Positions 34,887-42,631 of a stretch of DNA of 47,924 bases are shown in pieces. Under the pieces are notes generated by a model, which saw nothing but the letters and a program-made list of their open reading frames with translations, was not told the DNA's origin and did no database searches. A program made the position numbers and the translations under genes. This DNA comes from Geobacteraceae bacterium. GTDB lineage: Bacteria; Desulfobacterota; Desulfuromonadia; Geobacterales; Pseudopelobacteraceae. Location of the stretch: contig JANXZX010000146.1 of NCBI GenBank assembly GCA_025355325.1, forward strand, positions 1 to 47,924. Direction: 5' to 3'. How positions within the stretch are numbered: the stretch's first letter is position 1; every line of letters begins with the position of its first letter.

Positions 34887-36097
34887 AGCGGTATTCGCTT
34901 GCCGTGCCCTATCTCAATGTTGTCCAGCGCCAACCAGGCATTCTCTGTTTCCTTTATCTGGCCTGCATCCTTGTTCTTGCCACCGACCTCAAAGACGATA
35001 GAGTCATCTACCATGAAATCGCCTTTTGATGGGACTGACACAGTATGCTTGGTACGAATCATACTCATAAAAAATGTTTCCCGCATCGCTCCAATATCCG
35101 GATTTCGAGTTAGAGAAAGTGCGTGATAGAGATTAGGGTTATTCAGGTAAATCTTCTCCGGTTTTTCCATTTCACGCAACCCTTTACCGCTCTTGGATAC
35201 AGACAGTATGACACCGGCATCTTCAAGAAATTTCAGGTAGCTCTTGAGAGTACGCTCGTCACCGATCCCTAGCAGGTTTTTCAGATGTTTCATATCCGGG
35301 GTAAACGGTACTAGTGATGCAATAATTGAAAGAAGCTTTTCAATCTTGCGAATACTGGAACCATTGAGCGACTGGTGGATGGCGGGCAGGTCCGATTCCA
35401 GAGTAGTATGAATATTCTGCTCAAGAGTCATGAAGAAATGGCTCACATCATCATATTCCTTGAAATAGGGATAATACCCATGTTCCATATAATCCCTGAA
35501 CAGTGCAAGTACCTTCAGGCCATTCTTCTCAAGCTCTGCTACGATTGAATCGGCTGATTCCTGATGGTTTGTCAGAAGATTCTCAAGAGGCAGCGCGTCA
35601 AAGTAAATACCGTTATTCATGCCGATGAATTCACGGAAGGACATCCCGTACATTTTATATACAATGGCCCGCCTGCTCAGGTCATGACTCCCTTTTGCAA
35701 TTTCCAGGGCAGAACTTCCGGAGGCTATGATCTTCAAGTTTGGAAAGGTATCACAGATGCTTTTCATTTCCATGGACCATGCCGGATACTTGTGGATTTC
35801 ATCGAAACAAATCAGCTCACCACCCATCTTGCAGAACTCGTCAGCTATTTCGTACAGAGACGAACTGGCTACAAAAAAGTGGTCTGCCTGAATGTAGAGG
35901 GCCTTACGTCCGGATCGGTCATCGTTATATTGCTCCAGTAGATGCTGGATCATGACCGTAGTTTTGCCTATGCCTCGTTGGCCGATGATGATTGAAAACC
36001 GGTTAGATAGCGGGTGGTCACGCAGAAAATACCGTTTAAAATCTCGATTGCGAATTCTCAGGAAAGTCTGGCTCAGTGGAATAAGGTCATCAAGCAT
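34862..36097 (-). CDS. AAA ATPase with DUF4143 domain
   Basis: This 411-residue protein is of the AAA_14/DUF4143 type. Walker A is IIGQRGIGKTTV at about residue 38, Walker B is ELICFDEIHKYPAW, and a sensor-like IIASGSSALEI follows. The C-terminal half has the DUF4143 features: a small winged helix (LLGIGDERTLKSYLKFLEDAGVIL), the YLNNPNLYHAL strand and a nuclease-like FMVDDSIVFEVGGKNK. The family is very common on accessory DNA and its function is unknown. It stands alone with an A/T-rich promoter region, next to hipBA on the other strand. Confidence 0.88.
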   Translation of the reverse strand: MLDDLIPLSQTFLRIRNRDFKRYFLRDHPLSNRFSIIIGQRGIGKTTVMIQHLLEQYNDDRSGRKALYIQADHFFVASSSLYEIADEFCKMGGELICFDEIHKYPAWSMEMKSICDTFPNLKIIASGSSALEIAKGSHDLSRRAIVYKMYGMSFREFIGMNNGIYFDALPLENLLTNHQESADSIVAELEKNGLKVLALFRDYMEHGYYPYFKEYDDVSHFFMTLEQNIHTTLESDLPAIHQSLNGSSIRKIEKLLSIIASLVPFTPDMKHLKNLLGIGDERTLKSYLKFLEDAGVILSVSKSGKGLREMEKPEKIYLNNPNLYHALSLTRNPDIGAMRETFFMSMIRTKHTVSVPSKGDFMVDDSIVFEVGGKNKDAGQIKETENAWLALDNIEIGHGKRIPLWLFGFIY

Positions 36098-36234
36098 TGC
36101 AAAACCCCAAATAGTATTTTGAACCTATTTTATATGCTATATATTAGGAATGCAATACTATATTTATGAAGGGTCTGTTATTCCGAACCGTGCCCCACTA
36201 ACAGCAGATAGCTCACTTGTTTAACTTTCCCTGT

Positions 36235-36293
36235 TTGCAACACAACAATAAAATGATATAGTGGCTCAAATATAAAACGTTATGACGTCATAA
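36235..36293 (+). promoter_or_regulatory. hipBA promoter and palindromic operator
   Basis: A -35 TTGCAA (36235-36240), 16-base spacer and -10 TATAGT (36257-36262) are followed about 17 bases later by the perfect palindrome TTATGACGTCATAA (36280-36293). The palindrome lies some 55 bases before the hipB ATG, near the expected transcription start. Autorepression by HipB through this site is inferred. Confidence 0.55.
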
Positions 36294-36347
36294 TACATAT
36301 ATAGTGTCATATCTGAAACATAATACAGAAAAGGCTATTGTGAAAAT

Positions 36348-36677
36348 ATGAAAACAATCGTCCTTCAGAACACACCTCAAGAAGCGCTGCTTGCCTTGGC
36401 ACGGTTTGTCAGGACTATCAGGCTCCATCAAGAAATGACGTTGGAAGAGCTGGCGACACGCGTAGGTACAAGCCGGTCTTCTCTCATCAGATTTGAAAAA
36501 AATGGCGCCGGATCAACCGAAACCCTGGTAAAGATATTTGCCGCCCTTGGCGTTCTGGACTCGCTTGTGTCCGCCCTTGTGCCTCCGGAGAGGCAATTGA
36601 CCATTGCGGAACTGAAAAAAATGAACAGTGGTCATCTGCGCCAACGCGGAAGGAAAAAAGTCCATGGGTTATCGTGA
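36348..36677 (+). CDS. hipB: HipB-like XRE antitoxin
   Basis: This 109-residue protein is the DNA-binding antitoxin of a HipBA module. The helix-turn-helix is at about 20-72 (RTIRLHQEMTLEELATRVGTSRSSLIRFEKNGAGS ...). The lysine/arginine-rich tail overlaps the hipA start by 14 bases. HipB proteins bind and hold HipA while repressing the operon. Confidence 0.9.
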   Translation: MKTIVLQNTPQEALLALARFVRTIRLHQEMTLEELATRVGTSRSSLIRFEKNGAGSTETLVKIFAALGVLDSLVSALVPPERQLTIAELKKMNSGHLRQRGRKKVHGLS

Positions 36678-37911
36678 AATAGAAGTGTTGTATGACACGG
36701 GGCAATCTTCATCACGCGTTGGAACACTCGCTGCTTCGGGGTTCACCACTATTTTCGAGTACGATGACGCTTGGGCAAAGCGTGGTATCGAGCTTTCGCC
36801 TTTTAAATTGCCGACCGGAACACGAACACACCAGCTTGATTTGAAAAGCATGGTGGCTTCAACTTTTGGCCTGTTTGCCGATTCGCTGCCAGATGGATGG
36901 GGCACACTGATTATGGACCGGTGGTTCACAAAGCAGGGCATCAGCAAAAAGGATATTACACCGATTGACAGGCTTGCCTTTCTTGGCAGCCATACAATGG
37001 GCGCTTTGTGCTACCGCCCACCGCTTCAAGATGAGGACAGAGCTGTCGTCGAGGCCGTAAGTGTGGGAGAAATGGCACGGGAGGCATACGAACTTTATAG
37101 CGGACGGATTGAGGATGCAGGGCGGCTTCTTGCTCAAATTGGAGGTTCACCGGGAGGTGCCAGGCCAAAAGCTTTAATCGGGATTTCCGACGACAGCAGT
37201 AAATTTGTATCAGGAACGGGCTCTTTGCCGGCTGGCTTTGAGCACTGGCTGGTGAAGTTTTCCGGCGCTGGCAATCATTATGATGGCGTCCTTGAATTCA
37301 TTTACAATCGGATTGCGAAAAACGCCGGAGTTTCCGTTCCGGAGCACCAGTTGATTGCCGACGACAAAAGGGTGCAACACATTGCCACGCGGCGTTTCGA
37401 CCGTCCGTCCGGCAACAGGCGCCGCCATATTGCAACTGCGTGTGGACTGCTGCATGCCGACCATATGGCGCCAACGCTGGATTATGAAGAGCTGATGAAG
37501 GTGGCGTGGCGTCTCACAAACAGTAGCGCTCAGGCAGAAGAACAATTCAGGCGAGCCGCTTTCAATATGTTTGCCATAAATCGTGATGACCACTCCAAGA
37601 ATCACGGATACATAATGCACGACGACGGATCCTGGCAGTTGTCGCCTGCTTACGATCTTACTTTTTCGACCGGACCCAATGGTGAACATTGGACCAGCTA
37701 TGCCGGCGAAGGGAAAGAGCCCCGCATTAAAAATCTGATGGCGGTGGCCCGGTCTGGATCAATAAGCGAGAAATCCGTTCGTGCAATAATTGATCAGGTA
37801 AAGACAGCCGTGGCTTCCTTCAAGGATTTGGCAAATGAGTACGGTGTGCCAGATAAAATGAGCGTTCCCATTGCTAAACAGCTGGATATAATGCTGGCTC
37901 TGCCAGCGTAA
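36664..37911 (+). CDS. hipA: HipA-family serine/threonine kinase toxin
   Basis: HipA kinases inactivate glutamyl-tRNA synthetase or related targets and cause growth arrest. The 415-residue protein has the N-terminal HipA_N domain (YDTGQSSSRVGTLAAS), the glycine-rich loop IGGSPGGARPKALI (159-172), the catalytic segment FAINRDDHSKNHGYI (Asp308/Asp309, Asn313) and the metal-binding DLTFS (331-335). All key residues are present, so it is probably active. The ATG at 36664 has AAGGAA upstream; a 12-residue longer frame exists but lacks a site. It is the second gene of hipBA. Confidence 0.93.
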   Translation: MGYREIEVLYDTGQSSSRVGTLAASGFTTIFEYDDAWAKRGIELSPFKLPTGTRTHQLDLKSMVASTFGLFADSLPDGWGTLIMDRWFTKQGISKKDITPIDRLAFLGSHTMGALCYRPPLQDEDRAVVEAVSVGEMAREAYELYSGRIEDAGRLLAQIGGSPGGARPKALIGISDDSSKFVSGTGSLPAGFEHWLVKFSGAGNHYDGVLEFIYNRIAKNAGVSVPEHQLIADDKRVQHIATRRFDRPSGNRRRHIATACGLLHADHMAPTLDYEELMKVAWRLTNSSAQAEEQFRRAAFNMFAINRDDHSKNHGYIMHDDGSWQLSPAYDLTFSTGPNGEHWTSYAGEGKEPRIKNLMAVARSGSISEKSVRAIIDQVKTAVASFKDLANEYGVPDKMSVPIAKQLDIMLALPA

Positions 37912-37942
37912 CTTCAAACATCAATTTGTTACCAATGGCAAG

Positions 37943-38082
37943 CTATTTAACCGCTGGTTTCCGCGTGAACAGATACACCACCGCATCAATTTCCGGCGGC
38001 AGCACAAGCCGGCTCAGGCCGGTATTCTCCTGCATGGCAAACATCTGCTGTCCCCGGTAGGCATCCCAGTCCCCTGCTGCAT
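37943..38082 (-). pseudogene. Displaced 3' end of the neighbouring methyltransferase gene
   Basis: The minus-strand frame ends AAGDWDAYRGQQMFAM ... LFTRKPAVK and stops at 37943-37945. Bases 37949-38082 match 38917-39050 in the same orientation with 6 differences in 134 (about 96%). No upstream part of the gene is present. It forms the left border of the RelE/XRE unit. The stop after PAVK probably preserves the original C-terminus of the gene. Confidence 0.9.
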
Positions 38083-38138
38083 CTTTTGCAGAAACGGGTT
38101 GATGTGTTGAGAAACGCTTTACGCCGGAAAAAATCGGC

Positions 38139-38166
38139 TTGACAATATACCAAAAAAAGGGATAAC
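38139..38166 (+). promoter_or_regulatory. Promoter of the RelE/XRE toxin-antitoxin unit
   Basis: A consensus -35 TTGACA (38139-38144) and a weak -10 GATAAC (38161-38166) are 16 bases apart. The toxin ATG follows only 7 bases after the -10. Transcription would then start at or next to the ATG, so the toxin message may be leaderless. Confidence 0.5.
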
Positions 38167-38173
38167 GTGGCCT

Positions 38174-38452
38174 ATGGAATGGACGGTAATATACAGCAAT
38201 AAGGCGGCAAAGCAGTATAAGAAACTGCCGCAATCGGTGTGTGCTGCGCTTGACTTGTTGATTACTGAAATCAGAGTGAGCGGCCCCGTCCGTGGTAACT
38301 GGAAGAATTACGGCAAGCTTACCGGAGATATGCATCATTGTCATATCAAGAGCGGTAGGCCAACATACGTTGTGGTATGGGAAAAATCGAGCAACGGTAT
38401 AAAACTTGTGGAGGTTATATATGCAGGCACTCACGAAAAAGCGCCCTACTGA
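38174..38452 (+). CDS. RelE/HigB-like mRNA interferase toxin
   Basis: A 92-residue RelE/ParE superfamily toxin that in characterised members cuts mRNA on the ribosome. Visible features are the start MEWTVIYSNKAAKQYKKLP, the middle GPVRGNWKNYGKLTGDMHHCHI and the C-terminal strands PTYVVVWEKSSNGIKLVEVIYAGTHEKAPY. No Shine-Dalgarno site is close to the ATG. The toxin comes first and the antitoxin second, as in HigBA, and the two overlap by 32 bases. Confidence 0.87.
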   Translation: MEWTVIYSNKAAKQYKKLPQSVCAALDLLITEIRVSGPVRGNWKNYGKLTGDMHHCHIKSGRPTYVVVWEKSSNGIKLVEVIYAGTHEKAPY

Positions 38453-38795
38453 AAAGCTGGTTGAGGTACGTTTCAGAGGCACCGTCTCAAGCGTCAACAA
38501 ACTCCGCCGGACTGCCAGGGCTCTACATGTAATTGACCTTTCCGAACGGAAGATCACAGATAAGGACTATTACACACCGGAAGAACTTTCCCCCGAACTT
38601 AAAACCAACCGGGCGGGTGTTTGTATCCGTGGCGGCAGAGTTAAGGAAGGGTTGACACAAAAACAACTCGCTGAGCAGATAGGAATAGCACAGCACCATA
38701 TCAGTGAGATGGAGAACGGCAAAAGGTCAGTTGGCAGGGAAATGGCTAAGAAGCTGGCGGAAGCTCTGAATGTTGATTACAGGGTTTTTCTCTGA
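38421..38795 (+). CDS. XRE-family antitoxin (HigA-like)
   Basis: A 124-residue partner of the RelE-like toxin. The first half (up to about 70) has no recognised domain and probably binds the toxin. The second half is a helix-turn-helix (RVKEGLTQKQLAEQIGIAQHHISEMENGKRSVGREMAKKLAEAL). The ATG at 38421 is preceded by GGAGG at six bases, a much stronger site than the toxin's. That would favour antitoxin excess. Confidence 0.88.
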   Translation: MQALTKKRPTEKLVEVRFRGTVSSVNKLRRTARALHVIDLSERKITDKDYYTPEELSPELKTNRAGVCIRGGRVKEGLTQKQLAEQIGIAQHHISEMENGKRSVGREMAKKLAEALNVDYRVFL

Positions 38796-38886
38796 AGCGG
38801 TAACAGTTCGTGTGCCTGGAGATTGCTTACAATTTTTAAAAAACTGCCGTAACTTTAAATAAGCAAAATCCATATTTAAAGATTAA

Positions 38887-39834
38887 TCAGTTTCCAGCCT
38901 GAAACCCTGGATGAGAAACCGCTGGTTTCCGCGTGAACAGATACACCCCCGCATCAATTTCCGGCGGCAGCACAAGCCGGCTCAGGCCGGTATCCTCCTG
39001 CATAGCGAACATCTGCTGTTCCCGGTAGGCATCCCAATCCCCTGCTGCATGCTGATGACGGCTGGTAATGAGAATGTAAAGCTGGACGCTGCGTGTCCTG
39101 AAAACCTGCCGTTCGAAACCGTTGCGGGCTGGGGGCCAGGAGCAGATCACAACTTCCGGTGCATAGCGGCTCAAGGCATCTTTTGCATCGTTTTTGATAA
39201 CCCACTCAGGATACGAGACGGAGTGCTGCCAACTGTAATCATCCGTTGCCGTTACCTGGACTCCCTGCTGTTTCAGAAAGCGTGACAAGGTCCCGTCTCC
39301 GGCTGCGATTTCAAGGCAGTGGCGCTTTCCGATTATTCTTGAGAGTTCCTCAACCAGTTGAGCAGAGTAAAAACAATAGATGCCTTTGGGCTGTACCAGC
39401 GGCATGAGGAAGCGTTTTTGCCAGATCAAAGGCCATATCAGCCGAAACCGGAACAGAGAAACCGGTTTGCGTTCCAGATCATGTGAAAACAGCAGTCTCT
39501 GGGCAATAAAACCGTTAAGCAGATTAAACCGTACCGTACCGCTTTCGACACCCGATGCCACCGAAACGCAGTGCTGTTTTACCGCGGCGTGCGCCATCTG
39601 ACTGCGCACCATCTCCCGCACCGGTAATTTCCCCGTCTTCCTTGCCGAAACTGTCCCCTGATGCGACTGCCGCTTCAGGTATGACACCAGCTCATCGGGG
39701 CTGCCGTGCCCCAGCACTACAGCCAGCTCATGCTGGACTGTTTCCCATTCATCGGGATACGCGGCGCACAGTTCCGATAATGTCGGAGATGCCTTCAGCC
39801 ACGCGACCGTTTCTTCGGGAGTATTGGTCTTCAT
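38887..39834 (-). CDS. Class I SAM-dependent methyltransferase-like protein
   Basis: A 315-residue protein. Residues 1-75 are a helical N-terminal region. The SAM-binding motif I appears as KRHCLEIAAGDGTLSRFLKQQG (about 185-205), followed by TATDDYSW and EVVICSWPPARNGFERQVF as later strands. It lies 25 bases after the Rieske gene on the same strand, so the two may be an operon. The last 134 bases before its final dozen codons are duplicated at 37949-38082. Its present C-terminus (after KPAV) seems to have been replaced at the border of the toxin-antitoxin unit. Substrate unknown. Confidence 0.75.
   Translation of the reverse strand: MKTNTPEETVAWLKASPTLSELCAAYPDEWETVQHELAVVLGHGSPDELVSYLKRQSHQGTVSARKTGKLPVREMVRSQMAHAAVKQHCVSVASGVESGTVRFNLLNGFIAQRLLFSHDLERKPVSLFRFRLIWPLIWQKRFLMPLVQPKGIYCFYSAQLVEELSRIIGKRHCLEIAAGDGTLSRFLKQQGVQVTATDDYSWQHSVSYPEWVIKNDAKDALSRYAPEVVICSWPPARNGFERQVFRTRSVQLYILITSRHQHAAGDWDAYREQQMFAMQEDTGLSRLVLPPEIDAGVYLFTRKPAVSHPGFQAGN
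38917..39050 (-). repeat. Right copy of the 134-bp methyltransferase 3' repeat
   Basis: This is the in-gene copy of the direct repeat whose partner is 37949-38082. Both copies break off at the same points (AACCGC at the left and CTGCAT at the right). Between the copies lie 834 bases with the RelE/XRE pair. Confidence 0.9.
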
Positions 39835-39859
39835 ATGCTGAACAAACCGTGATGCCGTT

Positions 39860-40156
39860 TCACACGTCTACCAGAATATCATCACCATTAAGCTGCACCG
39901 GAAACGTTACCAGTGTGCACTCGGGATGTTCGGCGCAGGTGCCGTCTGTCAGGCTGAAACGGTAGCCGTGACGGGGGCAGGAAATTGATCCGTCTTTTAC
40001 GACAGCGGCATTCATCGGGCTTCCCTGATGGGGGCATTCGTTTTCAACCGCATAAATGGTCCCCTTGACATTCACCAGCACAATTTCTTTGCCGGATACT
40101 GAAACGACCTTCTTTCCGAAATTCGGCACATCACTGATTTTAGCCACAACAACCAT
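39860..40156 (-). CDS. Rieske [2Fe-2S] ferredoxin-like protein
   Basis: A 98-residue single-domain Rieske protein, similar in size to NirD and dioxygenase ferredoxins. The cluster ligands are visible in ENECPHQGSPM and SCPRHGYRFSL (C-x-H ... C-x2-H with 16 residues between). No signal peptide is present, so it should be a soluble electron carrier in the cytoplasm. The partner enzyme is not evident. A promoter with -35 TTGACG lies inside the 39-bp repeat upstream. Confidence 0.93.
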   Translation of the reverse strand: MVVVAKISDVPNFGKKVVSVSGKEIVLVNVKGTIYAVENECPHQGSPMNAAVVKDGSISCPRHGYRFSLTDGTCAEHPECTLVTFPVQLNGDDILVDV

Positions 40157-40191
40157 ACCATCCCCCTTTTCAAGCTCGTTAATAGAGTGAA

Positions 40192-40230
40192 CCTACCCGA
40201 AATACATCCGATTCGTCAATTGCTCTTATA
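40192..40230. repeat. 39-bp direct repeat, left copy, flanking the MazF unit
   Basis: The sequence starting CCTACCCGAAATACATCCG is identical over 39 bases to 41107-41145, same orientation. Identity stops abruptly on both sides. On the minus strand it contains TTGACG, the probable -35 of the Rieske gene, so this copy is likely the original position. Confidence 0.95.
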
Positions 40231-40305
40231 AACAATGGTAATTCATAGTTTAGAAAAATAACAAGCAGCGTCCACTCAGTGGTTCTTGGAGGTTGCATTA
40301 ACGGC

Positions 40306-40334
40306 TTGACTATTACCTTTTGACACACAATAAT
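40306..40334 (+). promoter_or_regulatory. Promoter of the MazF-type unit
   Basis: A -35 TTGACT (40306-40311), 17-base spacer and -10 AATAAT (40329-40334) lie about 85 bases before the antitoxin ATG. Confidence 0.5.
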
Positions 40335-40418
40335 GGCCGATATCAGCTTAATACTGCGACTTTTAATATTTATTGGCGACGCAATACAGGCATAACCCGG
40401 AATCAGGAAAGGAAAAAC

Positions 40419-40661
40419 ATGCAGCAACATAAGACACAACATAAAATAAAGGTCGCTCCGTTTAGCCAACATGAACAGATCTTGATTTCAAAAATAAGGG
40501 TTTTACCTCCGGAAAGAGCTATGGAGGTGGAGGACTTTATTGATTTTTTAAGGCAGACCAGCGATGACAGACAACTCAGACTGGCAGCGTCAAAGCTTTC
40601 CGAGGATGCTTTCAGCAAGGTGTGGGACAATCCCGAGGACGCGGAATATGACCGATTATAG
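40419..40661 (+). CDS. Antitoxin of MazF-type module (DUF2281-like)
   Basis: This 80-residue protein is encoded directly ahead of the MazF-like toxin. The helical motif RVLPPERAMEVEDFIDFLRQ and the C-terminal SEDAFSKVWDNPEDAEYDRL are characteristic of small antitoxins of the DUF2281 kind. The ATG at 40419 has AAGGAAA upstream; a 33-residue longer frame lacks a site. It overlaps the toxin gene by 14 bases. There is no obvious DNA-binding domain. Confidence 0.85.
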   Translation: MQQHKTQHKIKVAPFSQHEQILISKIRVLPPERAMEVEDFIDFLRQTSDDRQLRLAASKLSEDAFSKVWDNPEDAEYDRL

Positions 40662-40986
40662 CTTCGGAGATGTTCTCCTCGTACCGTTTCCTTTTACCGA
40701 TCAGACGACTGGCAAGCAGCGCCCCGCCATCGTGGTCAGTTCAACGGAGTACAATTTCAATCGCCCGGATATTGTGTTGATGGCTGTTACCAGCCAGTTG
40801 AGGCAACCGGTTCCTTATGGTGACACCGCTGTAATACATTGGGAAAAGGCGGGGCTTATCAAGCCTTCGGTCATGAAACCAATCTTTACCACCATTGAAA
40901 AAGGACTTGTCATAAAAAGGCTGGGAAAGCTTGCAAAGAAAGACGAACAGGCACTTCGTGAAGCATTGCAGAAAATCCTGGGATAA
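40648..40986 (+). CDS. MazF/PemK-family endoribonuclease toxin
   Basis: A 112-residue toxin of the PemK/MazF fold, sequence-specific mRNA interferases. Features are the start YSFGDVLLVPFPFTDQTTGKQRPAIVVSS, with the conserved GDV and RPAIV motifs, then MAVTSQL and the SVMKPIFTTIEKGLV strand. It seems intact. It is the second gene of the unit, followed by a strong terminator. Confidence 0.92.
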   Translation: MTDYSFGDVLLVPFPFTDQTTGKQRPAIVVSSTEYNFNRPDIVLMAVTSQLRQPVPYGDTAVIHWEKAGLIKPSVMKPIFTTIEKGLVIKRLGKLAKKDEQALREALQKILG

Positions 40987-41018
40987 CCAAACTAATCCTT
41001 AAACAGTTAAAACGGACT

Positions 41019-41064
41019 AAAAACGCCGTGAAACCCATTCAGAATGGGCTTCACGGCGTTTTTG
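41019..41064 (+). terminator. Rho-independent terminator after the MazF-like gene
   Basis: A long stem (AAACGCCGTGAA paired with TTCACGGCGTTT, plus an inner CCCATTC/GAATGGG stem) is followed by TTTTT. Confidence 0.92.
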
Positions 41065-41106
41065 CCATGGCAACTAAATAAATGGGGAAGCGTCCTGCTT
41101 TTCCGT

Positions 41107-41145
41107 CCTACCCGAAATACATCCGATTCGTCAATTGCTCTTATA
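41107..41145. repeat. 39-bp direct repeat, right copy, flanking the MazF unit
   Basis: Identical to 40192-40230. It is not next to a Rieske start, so it seems to be the duplicate. The enclosed unit between the copies is 876 bases. Confidence 0.95.
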
Positions 41146-41280
41146 TGCTGTCAGACGCTGAAAGTAATTTTACAGCAGTTGTGCCTAAATATTAATCACA
41201 AATATATCAAGTTATGATTTTATAGTGAGTTCTGAATCTACAATATATTGCAACTATCTGTTAATACGATATTTTTATCA

Positions 41281-41297
41281 TTGGCACGCTCTCTGCT
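41281..41297 (+). promoter_or_regulatory. Sigma-54 promoter of the nitrogen operon
   Basis: TTGGCACG-6-TGCTA has GG (41283-41284) and GC (41295-41296) 12 bases apart, the -24/-12 arrangement of RpoN promoters. It lies about 140 bases ahead of the first gene. Genes for GlnK and AmtB downstream are classic NtrC/RpoN targets. A clear NtrC site upstream was not found by eye. Confidence 0.8.
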
Positions 41298-41437
41298 AAG
41301 TCAGTTAATGAAAACGCAGCATCAAAATTAGTATGTTGTGGCCAGCAACAGTCAACTTCAACAGAACGTGCAGCGATGGAACCAACGAAGTTTTCATCTT
41401 ATCACCGTTCAAAATCAACGATGAAAAGGAGAAGAAG

Positions 41438-42166
41438 ATGAAACCAGTAAAGATGTTAGCAACAGCAGCGGTATTCGTAGCAATGGCAAGCAGTTCGGCA
41501 ATGGCATTTTATTCAGGACAGATCAATATCCCCTCAACCGATGCAAAAAGCCTCAAAGAAGTAACTATCGGCATTAACAATTACGCCCGTTTTTCCTCAG
41601 CGCCTGACGCAGGCCCCAATACCTATGATATCGGTGTGACAACCGGTTTGTTGCCATTCGAGAAGATCAAGCTTGAAGTCGGTGTCGATTATGCAACTAC
41701 AGGAACTGGGTCCGTTTACCCTTTCACCTACAATGCCAAACTGGCAACTACCGAAGATGCACTGTTCAAATATATGCCGGCGTTTGCTGTAGGCGGTTTC
41801 GGCCTTGGTACGATTAAAGCTCAAAACCCGGCAGATGTGGTGTACGGACTCATGGCAAGGACCCTCCCGGTTGTCGGCAGAATTTCTGTCGGCGGCTATA
41901 CCGGAGATAAAGACGCGCTTAATGGCGATAAAAACAACAAGGGCCTGCTCGTTTCCTGGGACCGTACCATTACCGAGGTCTCCGACAAACTCTGGCTCGG
42001 TGTAGATTACATGAGCGGCAAAAACAGTCTTGGCGGCGTGGGAATTGGCGGTTCATGGACATTTTCCAAACAAGTGACCCTTCTGACCGGGGTTTCGTTC
42101 TATAACGATGAGACCCTGGCCGGGAAACCAACATTCACGACACAATTATTGATCAATCTTCCCTAG
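41438..42166 (+). CDS. Predicted outer-membrane/periplasmic protein of the glnK-amtB operon
   Basis: A 242-residue exported protein with a signal peptide ending near ASSSAMAF. The mature part is glycine- and aromatic-rich with alternating strands (IKLEVGVDYATTGTG, VVGRISVGGYTGDK, KLWLGVDYMSGKNSLGGVGIGGSWTF) and ends in a hydrophobic strand FTTQLLINLP, suggesting a small beta-barrel. I do not recognise a named family. The ATG at 41438 has AAGGAG six bases upstream; longer in-frame starts would lose the signal peptide. Its place after the sigma-54 promoter and before glnK suggests a role in nitrogen limitation, perhaps outer-membrane passage of a nitrogen source (inference). Confidence 0.75.
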   Translation: MKPVKMLATAAVFVAMASSSAMAFYSGQINIPSTDAKSLKEVTIGINNYARFSSAPDAGPNTYDIGVTTGLLPFEKIKLEVGVDYATTGTGSVYPFTYNAKLATTEDALFKYMPAFAVGGFGLGTIKAQNPADVVYGLMARTLPVVGRISVGGYTGDKDALNGDKNNKGLLVSWDRTITEVSDKLWLGVDYMSGKNSLGGVGIGGSWTFSKQVTLLTGVSFYNDETLAGKPTFTTQLLINLP

Positions 42167-42181
42167 CTGTTCCTCCTGTAA

Positions 42182-42598
<417 letters not shown>

Positions 42599-42631
42599 TA
42601 ACAACGAAAACGAATCAAATGGAGGAACACC

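Noticed and set aside
38071-38092. A 12-base match (GCATCTTTTGCA) between the end of the displaced methyltransferase fragment and the gene near 39179, as a deletion scar
   Set aside because: The match does not continue on either side in a consistent way, so it may be chance.
37943-38557. A 204-codon minus-strand frame spanning the methyltransferase fragment and the toxin gene
   Set aside because: Only its last 46 codons or so are genuine methyltransferase sequence; the rest is antisense to the RelE/XRE genes.
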